In this document: piece by piece, positions 1 to 7,245 of the stretch
Numbering within the stretch: the first letter of the stretch is position 1
Layout: every line of letters begins with the position of its first letter
Source of the DNA: an uncultured Bacteroidales bacterium
GTDB taxonomy: Bacteria; Bacteroidota; Bacteroidia; Bacteroidales; Marinilabiliaceae
Direction of reading: 5' to 3'
DNA: 7,371 nucleotides
Assembly (NCBI GenBank): GCA_937892255.1
Contig: CALAUL010000007.1
Span: forward strand, 1 to 7,371
Notes under the pieces: generated by a model
Database searches by the model: none
What the model saw: the letters and a program-made list of their open reading frames with translations, nothing else
Told to the model about the DNA's origin: nothing
Translations under genes and position numbers: made by a program

Positions 1-177
1 AATCCAATCTATAAAATCTATGATAGTTAATCTACACACTGAAGTGTACGCTCTATTCGACTTAATGTTTCATTACTATTAAAATGTTCTTGAAATTAAA
101 TCTAAAACATTGTTAAAGACTTCTGATTCTGTGATTAAAAGAATACCTTGTCGGACACAAAAGACAAATCCAAAAAA
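1..177. other. Intergenic sequence downstream of the operon
   Basis: AT-rich sequence after the stop codon of the serine hydrolase. I find no convincing gene. There is a short possible stem, TACAC-N6-GTGTA, near 33-48, and another, TTGTC-N10-GACAA, near 147-167. Neither is followed by a T-run on the minus strand, so no terminator for the operon can be called; it may lie beyond the left edge or be Rho-dependent. Confidence 0.5.
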
Positions 178-2058
178 TCAATTCGTTGTTTTAATATCCT
201 TTATAGCTCTGTAAATAATAGCGTGTATATCACTGCGGATATTGAGTTTCGACAGTTTGTTGTTGAAAGTATCGGGACAGACTCGATTCGAGAGGAAGAT
301 GTAAATTAGTTCGTTGTCGGGATCTATCCACAACATAGTGCCGGTAAAGCCCGTGTGACCATACGACGAAAGTGGCACACCGTCTGTGACAGGAGAAGAG
401 GCGTTATCTCTGAACTCCGGCTTGTCAAAGCCATAGCCTCTGCGATTGTCATCTCTGTGTCGACGCGTAAAGAGCTGTGCGACCTGTGGCGAGAATATTG
501 ACACTCCGCCATAAGAGCCTCCGTTGAGAAAGAGTTGTCCCACTTTGGCCAGCTCGCCCGCCGTAGAGAACACTCCGGCATGACCCGCCACACCTCCTAA
601 GAGAGCACATGTCTGGTCGTGTACCGTACCCCACACGGTGTGTTTGCGAAAGAACTTGTCTGTTTCCGTCGGAACGATGTCGTCTTGAGTAAATCTCTCG
701 AGAGGATGGTAACACATACGCACGAGTCCTAATGGTTCTGCTATCTGCTTTCTGAACATCTCGTCGAGACTCTCACCCGAGAGCGTCTCCAGCACTCTCT
801 GCAGATATATAAAACTGAGGTCTGAATATCTATAACGTTTGTCGAGTAGCTTGCTGTTGTCGACATTGTCGTATAGCGAGAGTCGGAAACTATCTGTAGT
901 GAACATGTTCTTAGAAACCTCTACATTATAAAGGCTGCCTTTGCTTGTGGAGAAGATACTTTTTTTCAACATCAAGTTGTTGAGCATATACAAGCGTTGC
1001 TCTATCTGAATGGTGTGGTTGCCTCTTCTATATCTGCTATAGAGAGGTCCGTTGATAGACGTCGAGTCAATGCACAACATGAAGTACGGCAGCGACGACT
1101 TCAATCCCGACTGATGCAGTAGGAGTTCTTCTATCGTTATTGCACTCTTGTCTTTGGGCAGGCGAAGGTATTCTCCCAAGGTATCGGAGGCAGAAATGAT
1201 GCCCAGAGTGTTGTACTTCATCGCCAATGGCAAAGTGCCTACCACCTTTGACAGCGATGCTATATCGTAAATATGTTCTTTGGTGACACGCTGTCGGCTT
1301 TTGTATGTAGTATGTCCGTAAGAGCGTTCGAATACGACTCTGCCGTTGCGTGCTACGAGGACAACGCCTCCTGGTGCAGCCTCCTCTTGTATCATCTTCT
1401 TCATCACGATGTCGATGCTGTCAAGCACTTGCAAATCCATGTTGGCATGCGACGGTGAGGAGTATCCTATACGTATCTTGTCAGATGTCATTGCTACCAG
1501 TTCTCTGGCATAGGGCGAATACGAGGCATTGATGCCAACTTCGATACCACCCCAAAAGGCTTGCGTGAGTAAGTCGAATGCCCAGGGCGAGCCAGATGGC
1601 AGGGTGTAGAGAGCGTCAATGCGTTTTACAATGTCGGTATCGAGAGTCTCTTTACCTGTATAGAGGATGACAATCTTTGTCGAGGACTTTTTTTCTTTCT
1701 GCTTTGTCAGAGCCTCAAGTACACGTTGTCGAGCCTGCACATCGTCAGCGAATATTACATAGTACGACGGAGCCAAGTTGTTGATTAGCACCGATGGGTG
1801 AGCCGAATAAGAGGCATAATGATAACGATGCATCAACGGTGCTACATCTGTTTCTCTGTTCGTTCGAGCGTCATAGTATGCTATGTCAACATTGTAAAGA
1901 TTATGCGGATTGCGGTAATCGATACGCGAGTATAATGCGACAGTTTTTTCGTCCGACAGACGTTGCATGTCGTCGATATACGATGTCTCTAATATATTCT
2001 GACTCAATAGAGGAAAGCTCATTGTCAGCATGGCAATGAGCATTATAATCTGTTTCAA
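178..2058 (-). CDS. Secreted SxxK serine hydrolase (beta-lactamase/class C PBP fold) with a remnant GH3 C-terminal domain
   Basis: 626 aa. Residues 1-20 form a signal peptide (Lys2, hydrophobic core, cleavage probably near LLSQ), with no lipobox Cys. Residues about 230-620 are a beta-lactamase/class C penicillin-binding-protein domain: nucleophile motif S268-L-S-K271, second motif Y411-S-D413 where class C enzymes have YxN, and H568-T-G570 in place of KTG. In many Bacteroidetes this domain follows a GH3 (NagZ-like) glycosidase in a protein of about 1000 aa. Here residues about 125-205 still resemble the GH3 C-terminal tail and linker (AFWGGIE, then RIGYSSP), but there is no room for the GH3 catalytic barrel. 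The start is TTG at 2058, 15 nt after the map stop. ATG at 2043 is the alternative but would remove the basic end of the signal peptide. It is probably a periplasmic peptidase, esterase or amidase; the substrate is unknown. Last gene of the operon. Confidence 0.85.
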   Translation of the reverse strand: MKQIIMLIAMLTMSFPLLSQNILETSYIDDMQRLSDEKTVALYSRIDYRNPHNLYNVDIAYYDARTNRETDVAPLMHRYHYASYSAHPSVLINNLAPSYYVIFADDVQARQRVLEALTKQKEKKSSTKIVILYTGKETLDTDIVKRIDALYTLPSGSPWAFDLLTQAFWGGIEVGINASYSPYARELVAMTSDKIRIGYSSPSHANMDLQVLDSIDIVMKKMIQEEAAPGGVVLVARNGRVVFERSYGHTTYKSRQRVTKEHIYDIASLSKVVGTLPLAMKYNTLGIISASDTLGEYLRLPKDKSAITIEELLLHQSGLKSSLPYFMLCIDSTSINGPLYSRYRRGNHTIQIEQRLYMLNNLMLKKSIFSTSKGSLYNVEVSKNMFTTDSFRLSLYDNVDNSKLLDKRYRYSDLSFIYLQRVLETLSGESLDEMFRKQIAEPLGLVRMCYHPLERFTQDDIVPTETDKFFRKHTVWGTVHDQTCALLGGVAGHAGVFSTAGELAKVGQLFLNGGSYGGVSIFSPQVAQLFTRRHRDDNRRGYGFDKPEFRDNASSPVTDGVPLSSYGHTGFTGTMLWIDPDNELIYIFLSNRVCPDTFNNKLSKLNIRSDIHAIIYRAIKDIKTTN

Positions 2059-2073
2059 GCTATGACTCTGCGT

Positions 2074-2922
2074 TTAGTATGTTATTATCTCCGGACCGTC
2101 TTCTGTCATGAGAAGCGTATGTTCCCACTGAGCCGATGGCATGCCGTCGCGTGTTGTTACAGTCCAACCGTCTTCGCGCGAGAAGTGCACTTCTCTGCGA
2201 CCCATGTTTATCATCGGCTCTATGGTAAAAATCATTCCCGGGACGAGAAGCATTCCTGTTTTAGGTTTGCCGTAGTGAGCTACTTCGGGTTCTTCGTGGA
2301 ACTGCAATCCGACGCCATGTCCGCACAACTCGCGTACGACGCTATATCCGTTTTGCTGCGCATGACACTGCACTGCGAAGCCTATGTCACCTACAAATGC
2401 GTATGGTTTTGCTGCATCGATGCCTATATTGAGGCACTCTTTGGTCACATCTACAAGGCGTTGTTTCTCGGCTGTTGTCTCGCCGATGATGAACATGCGC
2501 GAGGCGTCGGAGAAATATCCATCAAGTATTGTCGACACGTCGACATTTACGATATCGCCCGCTTTGAGTATCGTCTTGTTGGAAGGTATGCCATGACACA
2601 CTACCTCGTTGATAGAAATACAACTGCTACAAGGGAATCCCTCGTAGTTGAGCGGTGCCGGAATAGCTCCATGCGAGAGGGTGAAGTCATAGATGAGCTT
2701 GTCGAGGGCTGCTGTCGCCATTCCTTCTTTTATCTCTTTTGTCACCATGTCAAGGACGGCAGTATTAACAACTCCGCTTCGCTTGATGCCCTCTATCTGT
2801 TCGGGTGTCTTTATGAGATTGCGACTGGGAACTTTATGTCCGTTTCGTTGTGCCGCCAAGATCTTCTTATCCATCTCTGTCGGTAGTTGTCCTTTTGGTA
2901 CCGACCATTTAGTTCTTGCCAT
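2074..2922 (-). CDS. map: Type I methionine aminopeptidase with N-terminal extension
   Basis: 282 aa, cytosolic; removes the initiator methionine from nascent proteins whose second residue is small. All five metal ligands of the pita-bread fold are visible: D128, D139, H202, E235 and E267, plus the active-site histidines H110 (in EVVCHGIP) and H209 (in QFHEEP). From my memory of E. coli MetAP numbering, these positions are shifted by 31 (32 for the last), so the protein carries about 31 extra N-terminal residues, as in the extended MetAP1c class. The extension is basic and ends at LIKTPEQIEGIKRSG, where the normal domain begins. Start is ATG at 2922, 12 nt after the ATPase stop; the serine hydrolase follows after 15 nt. 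Bacteroidales usually carry a shorter map near secY/infA in the ribosomal protein cluster, so this is probably a second paralog. That cluster is not in the window, so this is inference. Confidence 0.95.
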   Translation of the reverse strand: MARTKWSVPKGQLPTEMDKKILAAQRNGHKVPSRNLIKTPEQIEGIKRSGVVNTAVLDMVTKEIKEGMATAALDKLIYDFTLSHGAIPAPLNYEGFPCSSCISINEVVCHGIPSNKTILKAGDIVNVDVSTILDGYFSDASRMFIIGETTAEKQRLVDVTKECLNIGIDAAKPYAFVGDIGFAVQCHAQQNGYSVVRELCGHGVGLQFHEEPEVAHYGKPKTGMLLVPGMIFTIEPMINMGRREVHFSREDGWTVTTRDGMPSAQWEHTLLMTEDGPEIITY

Positions 2923-2934
2923 TATCTTATGTTT

Positions 2935-5670
2935 TTATCCTCTGCTCAACTTCAAGAATAGTCTATACACCTCGCCCATTATCAGCACTACCGATGTGCC
3001 GACAATGATATATATCCAATCGTTGAACGATATTGGTGTTACATTAAACATCTTACCTCCGAAGTTGACTATAAATATCTGTCCTACTATTATCACCAAA
3101 GCTATCAGCATGAAACTTTGACTCTTTGCCATCGAACCGAATGCACTGCGATGCGTTAAGTATGCTTTTGCATTAAACATGTTCCAGAGTTGCAACATCA
3201 CAAATACGGTGAAGAAGAGCGACAATTCGTATGCTGAGAGTTCTCCGCCCGTCGATGGCAATGTCAGACTCAAGTCATCGCTCCAAAGCAATGAAAGTGA
3301 GCGAACGTCGTTGCACTTAAAGACGTATATGAGGCCCATAAGTACTATGAGGAAAACTCCTGACGTTATGCCTATTATCACTCGCATCTTAGGGGTGATG
3401 ATGTTATCTGATGTCTTGCGAGGTTTTTCCTCCATTACTCTTTCTTCCGGTGGCAACGAAGCCAACGCCATTGCGGCAAAGGTATCCATGATAAGGTTTA
3501 CCCACAGCATCTGTGTCACTGTCAATGGCAGTTCCGTTCCAATGAATGAGCCTATCAATACCACTAAACATGCTACTACGTTGATAGTAAGTTGGAAGAG
3601 TATGAAACGTTGTATGTTGCGATAAAGCGAACGTCCCCATAGTACAGCTCTGTTGATACTCTTGAACGAATTGTCCAGTATTGTTATGGCGCTTGCTTGC
3701 TTTGCTACCGATGTACCGTCACCCATAGAGAGTCCTACCTGTGCGGCATTGAGAGCCGGAGCGTCATTTGTTCCATCGCCCGTAACTGCTACAACTTCTC
3801 CCATCTGCTGAAGAAGACTCACAAGACGTGACTTGTCCATAGGACGTGCACGTGACATAATCTTTATATCAGAAAGACGTTCCAAGAGACGTTCGTTGCT
3901 CATAGCGGCAAATTCCGCTCCTGTGATATGATTTTGCTCTCCGTCTTCGTCTGTCCATAAGCCTATCTGACGACCTATCTCCTTCGCTGTTCCCGGCGTG
4001 TCGCCTGTCACTATCTTTACGTCTATTCCTGCGTCAATACAGCCCTTCACCGCTTCCGGAACTTCCGGTCGTACCGGGTCAGAGATGGCAACCACACCAA
4101 GGAATGTCATACCCGACACTCTCAATCGTCCTGTCGAATCAAAACAGTGCGTGCCCTGCTCTATCTTCATGTATGCAAAGCCCAAAGTACGCATTGCGCG
4201 TCCTTGATACTCCAATAGTTTCTCCTCTATCTGACCTTTGTACATATCCATTGACTCGCACTTGTCTTTGCTCACCAACAGATTTGAACAGAACCCGAGA
4301 AGTATTTCCGGAGCTCCCTTGACAAGCAACAGTTGTTCGTACTCTTTCTTTGTTGCTACCAACGTAGCCATATATTTCTTCTCGGTCGAAAAGGCACTCT
4401 GTTCTACTATGTCTGTCTTCTCTCTGATAGTTCGGTAATCGACACCGTGATCCTGAAGCCACAGCAAGAGAGCTGCTTCTGTCGGATTGCCCAATGTCTT
4501 TATGCGTGTGTCCGACATATCGAGATTTGCTGTCGAGTTGACAGCTACCGACTGTTCGATGATACTCCATGTCTCACCTCCTATTTTATCCTGCTTCTGT
4601 CCCAAGACAGGAAAATGCGTTTCACTCACTCGCATCTGGTTTTGAGTAAGTGTTCCCGTCTTATCGGTACATATAACAGTAGTGGCTCCCATCGTCTCAC
4701 ATGCGTGCATCTTTCGTACAAGGTTGTTGGTAGTGAGCATTCGGCGCATACTCAACGCCAAACTCAAGCTTACACTCATAGGCAGTCCCTCCGGAACTGC
4801 TACTACTATAACGGTTATTGCCAACATGAGAGTGTTGAGAATATATCGTCCTATCTCTGTGATAGAGTAGTCTACATTGCCTGTAAAGAACAAGATAAGG
4901 CGTCCTAAGATGATAAGTCCGGCTATTATATAGCTTATCCACGTGATGATAGAACTCAAACGCTCCAACTGTATATTGAGAGGAGTCTTCACTTTGTTGT
5001 CTATCTGCGACCCTTCATATACCTTTCCGTATTCGGTGCGGTCTCCCACCATAGTGACCTTCATGATACCGTGTCCGTCGACAACTGTAGTTCCCCTGAG
5101 TACTCTGTCCGAAGGATATGTTGCATCTTGCAAGAAGTCTTGCGAATTGACAGTCTTGCGTATTACCGGTTCTCCGGTGAGTACACTCTCATTGATATGC
5201 AACGACACAGCTTCCAACAATATACCATCTGCCGGCACTTCATCTCCTATGTCCAACAAGACTATATCGCCGACAACAATATCACACTTACTTATCGAAC
5301 TATAGTTTCCGTTACGGATAACCTTTACCGGCTGCGATTCTCCCTCCTGATTGAGTATGTCGAACTTCTTATTAGCACTCTGCTCAAACAAGAAACCAAC
5401 ACCTATAGCCAACACAACAGCAAAGAATATGCCTATCGGCTCAAGAAAAATGCTGAAACCCTCGGTTCCCTCGAAATACTGATAAAACGACACCACAAGC
5501 GACAATGTCATTGCCACAAGCAAAATTACTATAAGCGGTTCTTTAAATTTCTCCATGAGCAATACCCACGAACTCTCCTTCTTAGGCGGCGTAAGTTCGT
5601 TGTGGCCATATCTTTTGCGACTTTCAAACACTTGCGTGTCGGTCAATCCTGTATGATGTCGTTGCTTCAT
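2935..5670 (-). CDS. Calcium-transporting P-type ATPase, PMCA type (P2-type)
   Basis: 911 aa from ATG at 5670; inner-membrane pump that couples ATP hydrolysis to Ca2+ export. Order: cation-ATPase N-terminal domain (GLTDTQVFESRKRYG), TM1-2 (about 43-96), actuator with TGE at 165-167, TM3-4 (about 240-303) with ion-site PEGLP at 293-297, phosphorylation motif DKTGTLT with D336, nucleotide domain with KGAPE at 451-455, DPVRP at 531, TGD at 555-557, hinge TGDGTNDAP at 630-638, then TM5-10. TM6 carries N725 and D729 in WVNLIMDTFA, nearly identical to PMCA. TM5 (QLTINVVA) lacks the acidic residue of SERCA site I, so one Ca2+ per cycle is expected. There is no long C-terminal calmodulin tail as in animal PMCA. 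An in-frame TTG at 5694 would add 8 residues, but it lies only a few bases after the predicted transcription start, so ATG is preferred. First gene of the operon. Confidence 0.93.
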   Translation of the reverse strand: MKQRHHTGLTDTQVFESRKRYGHNELTPPKKESSWVLLMEKFKEPLIVILLVAMTLSLVVSFYQYFEGTEGFSIFLEPIGIFFAVVLAIGVGFLFEQSANKKFDILNQEGESQPVKVIRNGNYSSISKCDIVVGDIVLLDIGDEVPADGILLEAVSLHINESVLTGEPVIRKTVNSQDFLQDATYPSDRVLRGTTVVDGHGIMKVTMVGDRTEYGKVYEGSQIDNKVKTPLNIQLERLSSIITWISYIIAGLIILGRLILFFTGNVDYSITEIGRYILNTLMLAITVIVVAVPEGLPMSVSLSLALSMRRMLTTNNLVRKMHACETMGATTVICTDKTGTLTQNQMRVSETHFPVLGQKQDKIGGETWSIIEQSVAVNSTANLDMSDTRIKTLGNPTEAALLLWLQDHGVDYRTIREKTDIVEQSAFSTEKKYMATLVATKKEYEQLLLVKGAPEILLGFCSNLLVSKDKCESMDMYKGQIEEKLLEYQGRAMRTLGFAYMKIEQGTHCFDSTGRLRVSGMTFLGVVAISDPVRPEVPEAVKGCIDAGIDVKIVTGDTPGTAKEIGRQIGLWTDEDGEQNHITGAEFAAMSNERLLERLSDIKIMSRARPMDKSRLVSLLQQMGEVVAVTGDGTNDAPALNAAQVGLSMGDGTSVAKQASAITILDNSFKSINRAVLWGRSLYRNIQRFILFQLTINVVACLVVLIGSFIGTELPLTVTQMLWVNLIMDTFAAMALASLPPEERVMEEKPRKTSDNIITPKMRVIIGITSGVFLIVLMGLIYVFKCNDVRSLSLLWSDDLSLTLPSTGGELSAYELSLFFTVFVMLQLWNMFNAKAYLTHRSAFGSMAKSQSFMLIALVIIVGQIFIVNFGGKMFNVTPISFNDWIYIIVGTSVVLIMGEVYRLFLKLSRG

Positions 5671-5708
5671 CTCTTTTTCGTTTGTAGTACACAATTATTA
5701 ATAAAGAA

Positions 5709-5741
5709 CAAATATAGGTATTTTCCTCTTATATTCCCAAA
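5709..5741 (-). promoter_or_regulatory. Predicted Bacteroidetes-type promoter of the ATPase-map-hydrolase operon
   Basis: On the minus strand TATATTTG (5709-5716) matches the Bacteroidetes -7 consensus TAnnTTTG exactly. A TTTG at 5738-5741 lies 21 nt upstream, within the usual 19-21 nt for the -33 box. Transcription would begin near 5702-5704, leaving a leader of about 32 nt before the ATG at 5670. Confidence 0.65.
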
Positions 5742-5766
5742 AATGCCATTAATTAAGAGCCTATCC

Positions 5767-5778
5767 GCAATTTATTGC
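5767..5778. promoter_or_regulatory. 12-bp palindrome, possible operator
   Basis: GCAAT-TT-ATTGC is a perfect 5-bp inverted repeat with a 2-nt centre, 26 bp upstream of the predicted -33 box of the operon promoter. Spacing and symmetry suit a dimeric regulator, but such a short palindrome in AT-rich DNA can arise by chance. Confidence 0.2.
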
Positions 5779-5956
5779 ACTCTACTCTACCGTCAAGACG
5801 AGAAACGTTTTTGGGCGCTTGCAACTTACTTTTACCTAACACTGATATCAAGAACAAGATGACACACTCTCCACCCTATAAAAAGCATTGACAAAAATTA
5901 TGCATTTTACTCCAATAGAACGGCTTACTACTTGATACATAGATATATAAGCTCTA

Positions 5957-6014
5957 AAAATGACGATTTCATACAAATTGATATAGCTGCAAAATGACGA
6001 TTTGGTCATACAAA
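5957..6014. repeat. Pair of 13-bp direct repeats, each followed by CATACAAA
   Basis: AAAATGACGATTT occurs at 5957-5969 and again at 5991-6003, 34 bp apart. CATACAAA follows directly after the first copy and after three extra bases (GGT) in the second. Each 13-mer contains the inverted arms AAAT-N4-ATTT. The pair lies upstream of the rightward promoter at about 6053, so it could be a tandem regulator-binding site. No function is known to me. Confidence 0.6.
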
Positions 6015-6031
6015 ATGCTTAATACGTAATA

Positions 6032-6060
6032 TTTCTTTTTAGTATTTCAAACTAACTTTG
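6032..6060 (+). promoter_or_regulatory. Predicted rightward Bacteroidetes promoter
   Basis: TAACTTTG at 6053-6060 is an exact TAnnTTTG -7 box. The matching -33 element is weak: only TTTC (6032-6035) in a T-rich run, 17 nt upstream. Transcription would start near 6065-6067. No plus-strand protein gene follows before the hairpin at 6121, which is why a short RNA is considered. Confidence 0.5.
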
Positions 6061-6065
6061 CTGTA

Positions 6066-6163
6066 TAAAATAAACGACGAAAAACCCACATCATAAACAC
6101 ACACTTATCCTTAACAGCGACAAATGGGGAGACACTCAAGAGGTCTCCCTATTTGCATCTTTT
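6066..6163 (+). ncRNA. Candidate small RNA or orphan leader, about 100 nt
   Basis: The interval runs from the predicted start after TAACTTTG to the TTTT after the hairpin at 6121-6155. It has no convincing reading frame: the only ATG lies inside the hairpin stem and opens 13 codons. The first half is A- and C-rich and looks unstructured. It could be a small RNA, a transcription attenuator, or the leftover leader of a gene that once stood to the right. I do not recognise an RNA family. The support is promoter plus terminator only. Confidence 0.35.
6121..6163 (+). terminator. Rho-independent terminator, rightward
   Basis: A 13-bp stem with one G-T wobble pairs 6121-6133 with 6143-6155; the core is GGGAGAC against GTCTCCC. 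The 9-nt loop may fold further into a CAAG tetraloop with one bulged A. TTTT follows at 6160-6163. The opposite strand has no T-run after the stem, so it acts rightward. Confidence 0.65.
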
Positions 6164-6173
6164 AAACCTTAAT

Positions 6174-6191
6174 TAACGTCAGTTCAATGAA
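6174..6191 (+). repeat. IS left terminal inverted repeat
   Basis: TAACGTCAGTTCAATGAA. It pairs with the right repeat (TAACGTGAGTTCGATGAA read on the minus strand) at 16 of 18 positions, with mismatches at positions 7 and 13. Exact outer edges could shift by one or two bases, as the flanking A/T sequence is not informative. Confidence 0.85.
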
Positions 6192-6192
6192 C

Positions 6193-7087
6193 TTAAAATA
6201 GTGTAGGATATGACTCATAAGACCTATGGAGATTAACGCATGGCTTTTTGGAAAAGAAACAATACGCAGCAATTGCACCAAGCATATTGACTGTAAAATT
6301 ATCAAAAGCTCTATGTCTTGAATGCTCTATCTGAGCAATGTTTTTTAATTCATCATTTACTGTTTCAATAATAGCTCTCTTACGTAATAAGATACGATCA
6401 GAAACACTCATTAAAGCACCTTTCATATTGCTTTTGAGTTTTGTAATAAGTTGTATACCATCAACAAAAAGCTTTTTACTTATATAAGTTTTGTCTCCAA
6501 TTAGTTTTCCGTATATAACCTCGATAAAAGATTTACATTCTAAGGGTTTTCTATCATCAATATCTCCCGGCGTTATCATAAAATTAAGCAATTCTCCCTT
6601 TTCATTACAAATCAAATGCAATTTGAATCCAAAGAACCACCCCATGGAGCATTTTCCTCGTTGTGCTATTCCTTTAAATGTTTTGTGCAAATGAATTCGT
6701 TGATTGCGACACGCTCGAAGAGGTGTACTATCAATGAAACTGATACCTGTACACTTTCCTAATAAAACCTTTTTAATGAAGAGAGTAAGAGGAATAGCTA
6801 CATTTCTTTGCAATTCAACAAAAACGATTGTATGACACCACCTTGGGAAATAGATGACGCAAATGTCTGCAGACCATCTCCAAATAAAAGTGTTTGAGAC
6901 ATCTATACCCGGAATTATGAAATAGTATTATTCTTAACATGATTTCAGCTTTTGACATTGTCGAATCTCGATGATATGAACGTTTGTTATTATTTTTCAA
7001 AGTCTATCTATCCAACATTCTATCATAAAACTTGCAAAATTCGTCTGCAATATAAAATATTTCTGTAACATTATCCTCGGTGAACAT
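6193..7087 (-). pseudogene. IS982-family DDE transposase, disrupted
   Basis: Reading from ATG at 7087 gives the typical IS982 start (MFTEDNVTEIFYIADEFCK), then an in-frame TAG at 7004-7006. The same frame continues with RSYHRDSTMSKAEIM and FPKVVSYNRF, then hits TGA after a run of five A (plus strand, 6820-6824). With four A the frame would read SYNRFVELQRN and join the rest. The remaining 206 codons hold the catalytic domain: first D in SFIDSTPL, second D in IGDKTYIS, E in IETVNDELK. IS982 relatives as I recall them have a few more residues between GDKxYI and LFVDGIQLIT, so a short in-frame deletion near 6470-6485 is possible. The 895-nt span is one base over a multiple of three, as expected for a single inserted base. 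Intact length would be about 297 aa. Confidence 0.9.
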
Positions 7088-7125
7088 AGCGGTGATTATT
7101 TGTAGTCTTTTGATTTTCAACCCTT

Positions 7126-7156
7126 TAAAGTTACAACAATTATCGATAGTTACCAA
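7126..7156 (-). promoter_or_regulatory. Predicted promoter of the IS transposase
   Basis: On the minus strand TAACTTTA (7126-7133) matches TAnnTTTG at all but the last base. TTG (7154-7156) lies 20 nt upstream. It sits inside the IS right end, about 39 bp before the original ATG at 7087. Confidence 0.45.
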
Positions 7157-7173
7157 TTTTTTAGCTCTAATCA

Positions 7174-7191
7174 TTCATCGAACTCACGTTA
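7174..7191 (-). repeat. IS right terminal inverted repeat
   Basis: Read on the minus strand as TAACGTGAGTTCGATGAA; partner of the left repeat at 6174-6191, 16 of 18 positions identical. It marks the upstream end of the transposase gene. Confidence 0.85.
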
Positions 7192-7245
7192 TATTAGGGA
7201 AATTCGAGGGAAGTGAGTATATCATCCAAACGAGAAAGCATCCAT

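Larger units (their letters stand above)
5671..6173. other. Long intergenic region between the operon and the insertion sequence
   Basis: About 500 AT-rich bases without a credible protein gene: reading frames here are short or are run-outs of antisense frames. From left to right it holds the leftward operon promoter, a palindrome, two direct repeats, a rightward promoter, and a rightward hairpin terminator. The stretch of about 5780-5950 shows nothing I can name. Confidence 0.6.
6174..7191 (-). mobile_element. IS982-family insertion sequence, complete but inactive
   Basis: About 1018 bp, within the usual IS982 size range of roughly 1 kb, bounded by 18-bp terminal inverted repeats and holding one transposase gene read leftward that fills most of its length. 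The transposase stop lies next to the left repeat, and the promoter sits inside the right end. Its bases are more AT-rich than the neighbouring operon, in keeping with transfer from elsewhere. No clear target-site duplication is visible: the flanks ending CTTAAT and beginning TATTAG do not match. The transposase is disrupted, so the copy can move only if a related element supplies the enzyme. Confidence 0.9.

Noticed and set aside
33..48. Small stem TACAC-N6-GTGTA as terminator of the operon
   Set aside because: Only five base pairs and no T-run on the minus strand.
2062..2886. 274-codon open frame on the plus strand, antisense to map
   Set aside because: It mirrors map almost exactly, its product is Cys/His/Tyr-rich with no recognisable domain, and map has all catalytic residues. 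It is a shadow frame.
4333..4908. 191-codon plus-strand frame inside the ATPase
   Set aside because: It lies entirely opposite the conserved nucleotide-binding, phosphorylation and TM4 segments of the ATPase; a by-product of its codon use.
5071..5862. 263-codon plus-strand frame across the ATPase start and its upstream region
   Set aside because: Most of it is antisense to the ATPase, it crosses the operon promoter, and its product resembles no protein family I know.
6811..6830. Programmed +1 frameshifting to join the two transposase halves at the U run
   Set aside because: A slip of tRNA-Phe on UUUU could in principle restore the frame, but IS982 transposases are normally a single frame and an upstream in-frame TAG also has to be passed. 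Decay is the simpler reading.
6160..7205. Target-site duplication flanking the IS
   Set aside because: I compared flanks at several possible boundaries; only partial A/T matches such as TTAATTAA against TTATATTA appear, too weak to call.
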